From Methylophaga sp. OBS1 (lineage in GTDB: Bacteria > Pseudomonadota > Gammaproteobacteria > Nitrosococcales > Methylophagaceae): a stretch of DNA of 64,000 bases. The DNA lies in contig NZ_JAPDMS010000006.1 of the NCBI RefSeq assembly GCF_026319365.1, forward strand, positions 124,001-188,000, in the 5' to 3' direction. Of this stretch, positions 56,352 to 64,000 are shown piece after piece (positions within the stretch are counted from its first letter, which is position 1; each line of letters begins with the position of its first letter). The position numbers and the translations under genes were made by a program. The notes beneath the pieces were generated by a model. It was given only the letters and a program-made list of their open reading frames with translations, was not told the origin of the DNA and ran no database searches.

Positions 56352-59300
56352 ATGGCCTATACGTTTACCGAGAAAAAACGGATTCGTAAAGATTTTGGCA
56401 AACGTCCAATTGTCTTGAATGTTCCCAATCTGCTTGCTACGCAGGTTAACTCTTACCAAGACTTCCTGCAAATGGGCGTCGCTGCAGATGAACGCGGGGC
56501 AAAAGGGCTACACGCTGCTTTTGAATCAGTGTTCCCTATCAAGAGCCATACCGGCATGGCAGAGCTGCAATATGTCAGCTATCGCCTTGGCACCCCATCA
56601 TTTGATGTGAAAGAGTGCCAACTGCGCGGTGTCACTTATGCCGCACCTCTGAGAGTCAAAATGCGTCTGGTCATTTATGACAAAGATGCCCCTGCCAAGC
56701 AAAAAGTCGTTAAAGACATCAAAGAGCAGGAAGTTTACATGGGTGAAATCCCGCTGATGACCGAGAAAGGTAACTTCGTCATCAACGGTACCGAACGCGT
56801 TATCGTGTCGCAACTGCACCGTTCACCCGGTGTGTTCTTCGACAGCGATCGCGGCAAAACTCACTCCTCGGGCAAGATCCTCTATAACGCCCGTGTTATC
56901 CCTTACCGTGGTTCCTGGCTCGACTTCGAGTTCGATCCGAAAGATTCTGTCTTCGTCCGTATCGACCGTCGTCGCAAACTGCCTGCCACTATTCTGCTGC
57001 GCGCGCTGGGATACAGTAACCAGGAAATGCTGGAAATTTTCTTCAGCAACGATAGCTTTGTCCGTAAGGGCGATGATTTCGAAATGGCGCTGGAACCGGC
57101 TCGTCTGCGTGGTCAGTCTGTGCCATTTGATATCGTCGATCCAGACGGTGAAGTGATTGTTGAAGCTGAGCGTCAGATCACCGGCCGTCATATCCGTCGT
57201 ATGGAAAAAGCCGGTATGAACAGCCTGACCGTACCGACCAGCTTCCTGGTGGGTAAAGTCGTTGCCAAAGATATGGTTGATCCGGAAACCGGTGAGCTGT
57301 TGGCTAATGCCAACGATGAAATCACCACAGAGCTGCTGGAAGCCTTTGCTCGTTTCGATATCAATGAAATTGAAACGATCTACTCCAACGATCTGGACGA
57401 CGGTCCGTTCATGTCGGACACCATGCGTCTGGATGAAACCCGCAGTGAACTGGAAGCCAAAATTGAAATCTACCGCATGATGCGTCCGGGCGAACCGCCG
57501 ACAGAGGATGCCGCGGAAAATCTGTTTACCAGCCTGTTCTTCACCCTGGATCGTTATGATCTGTCCAGTGTCGGCCGGATGAAATTTAACCGCCGTCTGG
57601 GTCGCGAAGAAATGGAAGGCGAGGGCACCCTGTCCAAGGATGATATCCTGGCCGTGTTGAAAGAGCTGATCAAAATTCGTAACGGCAACGGTGTCGTCGA
57701 TGATATCGATCACCTGGGTAACCGTCGTGTACGTAGTGTTGGTGAAATGGCTGAGAATCAGTTCCGTGTTGGTCTGGTTCGTGTTGAGCGTGCCGTACGT
57801 GAGCGTCTGAGCATTGCCGAGTCTGAAGGCCTGATGCCGCAACAGCTGATCAATGCTAAACCTGTCGCTGCAGCGATCAAAGAGTTCTTCGGCTCCAGTC
57901 AGCTGTCACAGTTTATGGACCAGAACAACCCGCTGTCAGAAGTCACCCATAAGCGTCGTGTTTCTGCATTAGGCCCGGGTGGTCTGACACGCGAACGTGC
58001 CGGCTTTGAGGTGCGTGACGTTCACCCGACTCACTACGGTCGTGTCTGCCCGATCGAGACCCCTGAAGGTCCAAACATCGGTCTGATTAACTCGCTGGCG
58101 ACTTACGCCCGTACCAACGAATACGGTTTTATTGAAACCCCGTATCGTAAGGTTATCGACACCAAAGCGACTGATGAAATCGTTTATCTGTCTGCCATTG
58201 ATGAAGGCGAATACAAGATCGCCCAGGCGACAATTGAACTGAATGAAGATGGTTCCATCGCCGAAAACATGGTCCACTGCCGTTACCGTGGTGAATCCTC
58301 ACTGACACCATCTGAACAGGTGCAGCTGATGGACGTTTCACCACGTCAGGTGGTGTCTGTGGCTGCGTCCTTGATTCCATTCCTGGAACACGATGATGCC
58401 AACCGCGCCCTGATGGGTTCTAACATGCAACGTCAGGCTGTACCGACGCTGCGTGCGGACAAGCCGCTGGTTGGTACCGGTATCGAACGTGTTGTGGCAC
58501 AGGATTCCGGCGTGATGGTTACCGCTAAACGTGGTGGTTTCGTCGACTCTGTTGACGCCAGCCGTATCGTTATTCGTGTTAACGATGATGAGACCGAAGC
58601 CGGTGAATCAGGGGTAGATATCTACAACCTGATTAAGTATGCCCGTTCCAATCAGAGCACCTGTATCAACCAGCGTCCGATTGTGAAGCCGGGTGATCAG
58701 GTGGCTTCAGGCGATGTACTGGCCGATGGTCCGTCAACCGACAAAGGTGAACTGGCGCTGGGTCAGAATATTCTGGTCGCCTTCATGCCCTGGAACGGTT
58801 ACAACTTCGAGGATTCCATTCTGGTCTCTGAACGAGTGGTGGAAGAAGATCGCTTCACGACCATTCACATTCAGGAACTGAACTGTCTGGCCCGTGACAC
58901 CAAACTCGGTACCGAGGAAATCACCAGTGATATTCCGAACGTTAGCGAGAGCGCACTGTCCAAATTAGACGAATCCGGTATTGTCTACGTGGGTGCTGAA
59001 GTCAAGCCGGGTGATATCCTGGTGGGTAAAGTGACACCCAAGGGTGAGACCCAGCTGACACCGGAAGAAAAGCTGCTGCGTGCCATTTTCGGTGAAAAAG
59101 CCGCAGACGTGAAAGATTCATCCTTACGCGTTCCATCAGGCACTTACGGTACAGTGATTGACGTTCAGGTCTTTACCCGCGACGGCGTGGAAAAGGACGA
59201 GCGAACTCAGGAAATCGAAAAGGCCGAACTGGAAAAAGTCTGGAACGACCTTAAAGACCAAAACCGTATCCTGACCGAAGACGTGTTTGCCCGACTGGAG

Positions 59301-60428
59301 CGAGCGTTGACTGGTAAAGTCGCCGAAGCCGGTCCTGATTTGAAGAAAGGCACCAAGCTTACTAAAGCCTATCTGCAAGGTCTGGAGCATGCGAAATGGT
59401 TCGACATTCGGATGGAATCGGAAGAGCTTAATACCCTGCTGGAACAGGCCAACGCCCACCTCAAGCAGTACCGTCAGGAAATGGAGGAAGCGTTTGAACA
59501 CAAGAAAGAGAAACTGACTTCAGGTCATGATCTGGCACCAGGCGTTCAGCGTATGGTGAAAGTGTTCCTGGCTGTGAAACGTCGTATCCAGCCTGGTGAT
59601 AAGATGGCGGGTCGTCACGGTAACAAAGGTGTTATTTCCAACATCGTACCGGTTGAAGACATGCCATATACCCAGGATGGCCGTCCGGTCGATATCGTAC
59701 TGAACCCGTTGGGTGTACCTTCACGGATGAACATCGGTCAGATTCTGGAAGTGCATCTGGGCTGGGCCGCGAAAGGTCTGGGTTACAAGATCCAGGATAT
59801 GCTGGAACAGCAGAAAGCCGTTTCCGACCTGCGTGAGTTCCTGGACAAGGTCTACAACACCAGTGGTAAGAAAGAAGATCTGGATTCCCTGACTGATGAG
59901 GAAATCATCGAGCTGGCGAAGAACCTGAAAGACGGCGTGCCACTGGCGACACCGGTGTTCGACGGTGCCAACGAAAATGAGATCAAGGACATGCTGGAAC
60001 TGGCCGATCTGCCACGCAGTGGTCAGGCGAAACTGATTGACGGCCGTACTGGTGAATTCTTCCACCGTCCGGTGACCATCGGTTACATGCATATGCTGAA
60101 ACTGAACCACTTGGTCGATGACAAGATGCATGCCCGTTCTACCGGTCCTTACAGCCTGGTCACACAACAACCGTTGGGTGGTAAAGCCCAGTTCGGTGGT
60201 CAGCGTTTCGGTGAGATGGAGGTCTGGGCACTGCAGGCTTACGGTGCTGCCTACACCCTGCAGGAAATGCTGACTGTGAAATCGGATGATGTGAATGGTC
60301 GGACCAAGATCTACAAAAACATCGTTGATGGTGATTATCGTATGGATGCAGGTATGCCTGAATCCTTCAAAGTACTGACCCGTGAGATTCGTTCTCTGGG
60401 TATCGACGTCGACCTGGTCGAAGAGTAA
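56352..60428 (+). CDS. rpoB: RNA polymerase beta subunit
   Basis: RpoB has 1358 residues, a normal length. It includes [20 protein letters not shown] and [20 protein letters not shown] (rifampicin-binding region, wild-type-like), [28 protein letters not shown] and [20 protein letters not shown] near the end. It is part of the catalytic core of RNA polymerase. rpoC follows after 62 bases. Confidence 0.99.
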   Translation: MAYTFTEKKRIRKDFGKRPIVLNVPNLLATQVNSYQDFLQMGVAADERGAKGLHAAFESVFPIKSHTGMAELQYVSYRLGTPSFDVKECQLRGVTYAAPLRVKMRLVIYDKDAPAKQKVVKDIKEQEVYMGEIPLMTEKGNFVINGTERVIVSQLHRSPGVFFDSDRGKTHSSGKILYNARVIPYRGSWLDFEFDPKDSVFVRIDRRRKLPATILLRALGYSNQEMLEIFFSNDSFVRKGDDFEMALEPARLRGQSVPFDIVDPDGEVIVEAERQITGRHIRRMEKAGMNSLTVPTSFLVGKVVAKDMVDPETGELLANANDEITTELLEAFARFDINEIETIYSNDLDDGPFMSDTMRLDETRSELEAKIEIYRMMRPGEPPTEDAAENLFTSLFFTLDRYDLSSVGRMKFNRRLGREEMEGEGTLSKDDILAVLKELIKIRNGNGVVDDIDHLGNRRVRSVGEMAENQFRVGLVRVERAVRERLSIAESEGLMPQQLINAKPVAAAIKEFFGSSQLSQFMDQNNPLSEVTHKRRVSALGPGGLTRERAGFEVRDVHPTHYGRVCPIETPEGPNIGLINSLATYARTNEYGFIETPYRKVIDTKATDEIVYLSAIDEGEYKIAQATIELNEDGSIAENMVHCRYRGESSLTPSEQVQLMDVSPRQVVSVAASLIPFLEHDDANRALMGSNMQRQAVPTLRADKPLVGTGIERVVAQDSGVMVTAKRGGFVDSVDASRIVIRVNDDETEAGESGVDIYNLIKYARSNQSTCINQRPIVKPGDQVASGDVLADGPSTDKGELALGQNILVAFMPWNGYNFEDSILVSERVVEEDRFTTIHIQELNCLARDTKLGTEEITSDIPNVSESALSKLDESGIVYVGAEVKPGDILVGKVTPKGETQLTPEEKLLRAIFGEKAADVKDSSLRVPSGTYGTVIDVQVFTRDGVEKDERTQEIEKAELEKVWNDLKDQNRILTEDVFARLERALTGKVAEAGPDLKKGTKLTKAYLQGLEHAKWFDIRMESEELNTLLEQANAHLKQYRQEMEEAFEHKKEKLTSGHDLAPGVQRMVKVFLAVKRRIQPGDKMAGRHGNKGVISNIVPVEDMPYTQDGRPVDIVLNPLGVPSRMNIGQILEVHLGWAAKGLGYKIQDMLEQQKAVSDLREFLDKVYNTSGKKEDLDSLTDEEIIELAKNLKDGVPLATPVFDGANENEIKDMLELADLPRSGQAKLIDGRTGEFFHRPVTIGYMHMLKLNHLVDDKMHARSTGPYSLVTQQPLGGKAQFGGQRFGEMEVWALQAYGAAYTLQEMLTVKSDDVNGRTKIYKNIVDGDYRMDAGMPESFKVLTREIRSLGIDVDLVEE

Positions 60429-60490
60429 GCGATACCAAGTACTGACAGATAATCAAGAAATGAGCCGTTTACGGCAGCGGAGAATGAAAC

Positions 60491-64000
<3,510 letters not shown>

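Noticed and set aside
56823..57842. 339-residue reverse open frame opposite rpoB
   Set aside because: It lies wholly inside the conserved rpoB gene, has no ribosome site and no family-like segments. It is a codon-bias shadow.

Overview
The window is a 64 kb stretch of a Gammaproteobacterium's chromosome. The evidence is a FleQ/FleSR-type flagellar hierarchy, the order tRNA-Tyr/Gly/Thr, tuf, tRNA-Trp, secE, nusG, rplKAJL, rpoBC, the tgt-yajC-secDF cluster, and an hslVU-ubiEJB block. A marine methylotroph such as Methylophaga would fit (moderate GC, formate-tetrahydrofolate ligase, polar-type flagellar genes), but that is a guess from general likeness, not a database result.

Layout. (1) 1-6262: end of a surface-sugar cluster. 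The tail of an unidentified gene is followed by a hexapeptide acetyltransferase, a cupin-type dTDP-ketosugar isomerase and a PLP aminotransferase, together enough to convert a dTDP-4-keto-6-deoxyhexose into a 3-acetamido-3,6-dideoxyhexose. A 1371-residue multi-domain glycosyltransferase comes next and ends directly before the flagellin genes, which points to flagellin glycosylation. (2) 6349-20804: two tandem flagellins, flaG, fliD, fliS, a fliT-like gene, fleQ, fleS, fleR, fliEFGHIJ. (3) 21104-33562: a chemotaxis block of STAS protein, cheY, cheA, cheW, parA, a haemoglobin-PAS-PAS chemoreceptor, cheR, cheD, cheB, a membrane protein with a CheZ-like DxxxQ motif, then fliK and a second chemoreceptor. 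(4) 33711-44259: housekeeping genes: retropepsin-like protein, pyrF (reverse), tgt-yajC-secD-secF, a small reverse ORF, a membrane protein, mpl-ubiX, fhs. (5) 44260-44881: noncoding region holding a large foldback palindrome. (6) 50986-44882, reverse strand: hslV-hslU-DUF971-ubiE-ubiJ-ubiB-djlA, a tightly packed seven-gene run. (7) 51172-64000: tRNA-Tyr, tRNA-Gly, tRNA-Thr, tuf, tRNA-Trp, secE, nusG, rplK, rplA, rplJ, rplL, rpoB and the first 1170 codons of rpoC.

How it works together. FleQ and FleR are sigma54 activators, and five sites with exact -24/-12 spacing (GG and GC 12 nt apart) lie before flagellin 1, fliD, fleS, fliE and fliK. Two sigma28-type sites lie before flagellin 2 and before the che block. 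The region therefore reads as a sigma54-early, sigma28-late hierarchy in which the two flagellins belong to different tiers. The most unusual items are the soluble chemoreceptor whose sensor is a flavohaemoglobin-type globin, the candidate membrane-anchored CheZ substitute, the 3-amino-sugar/giant glycosyltransferase unit at the flagellin locus, and the foldback element at 44424-44534. The rest is conventional.
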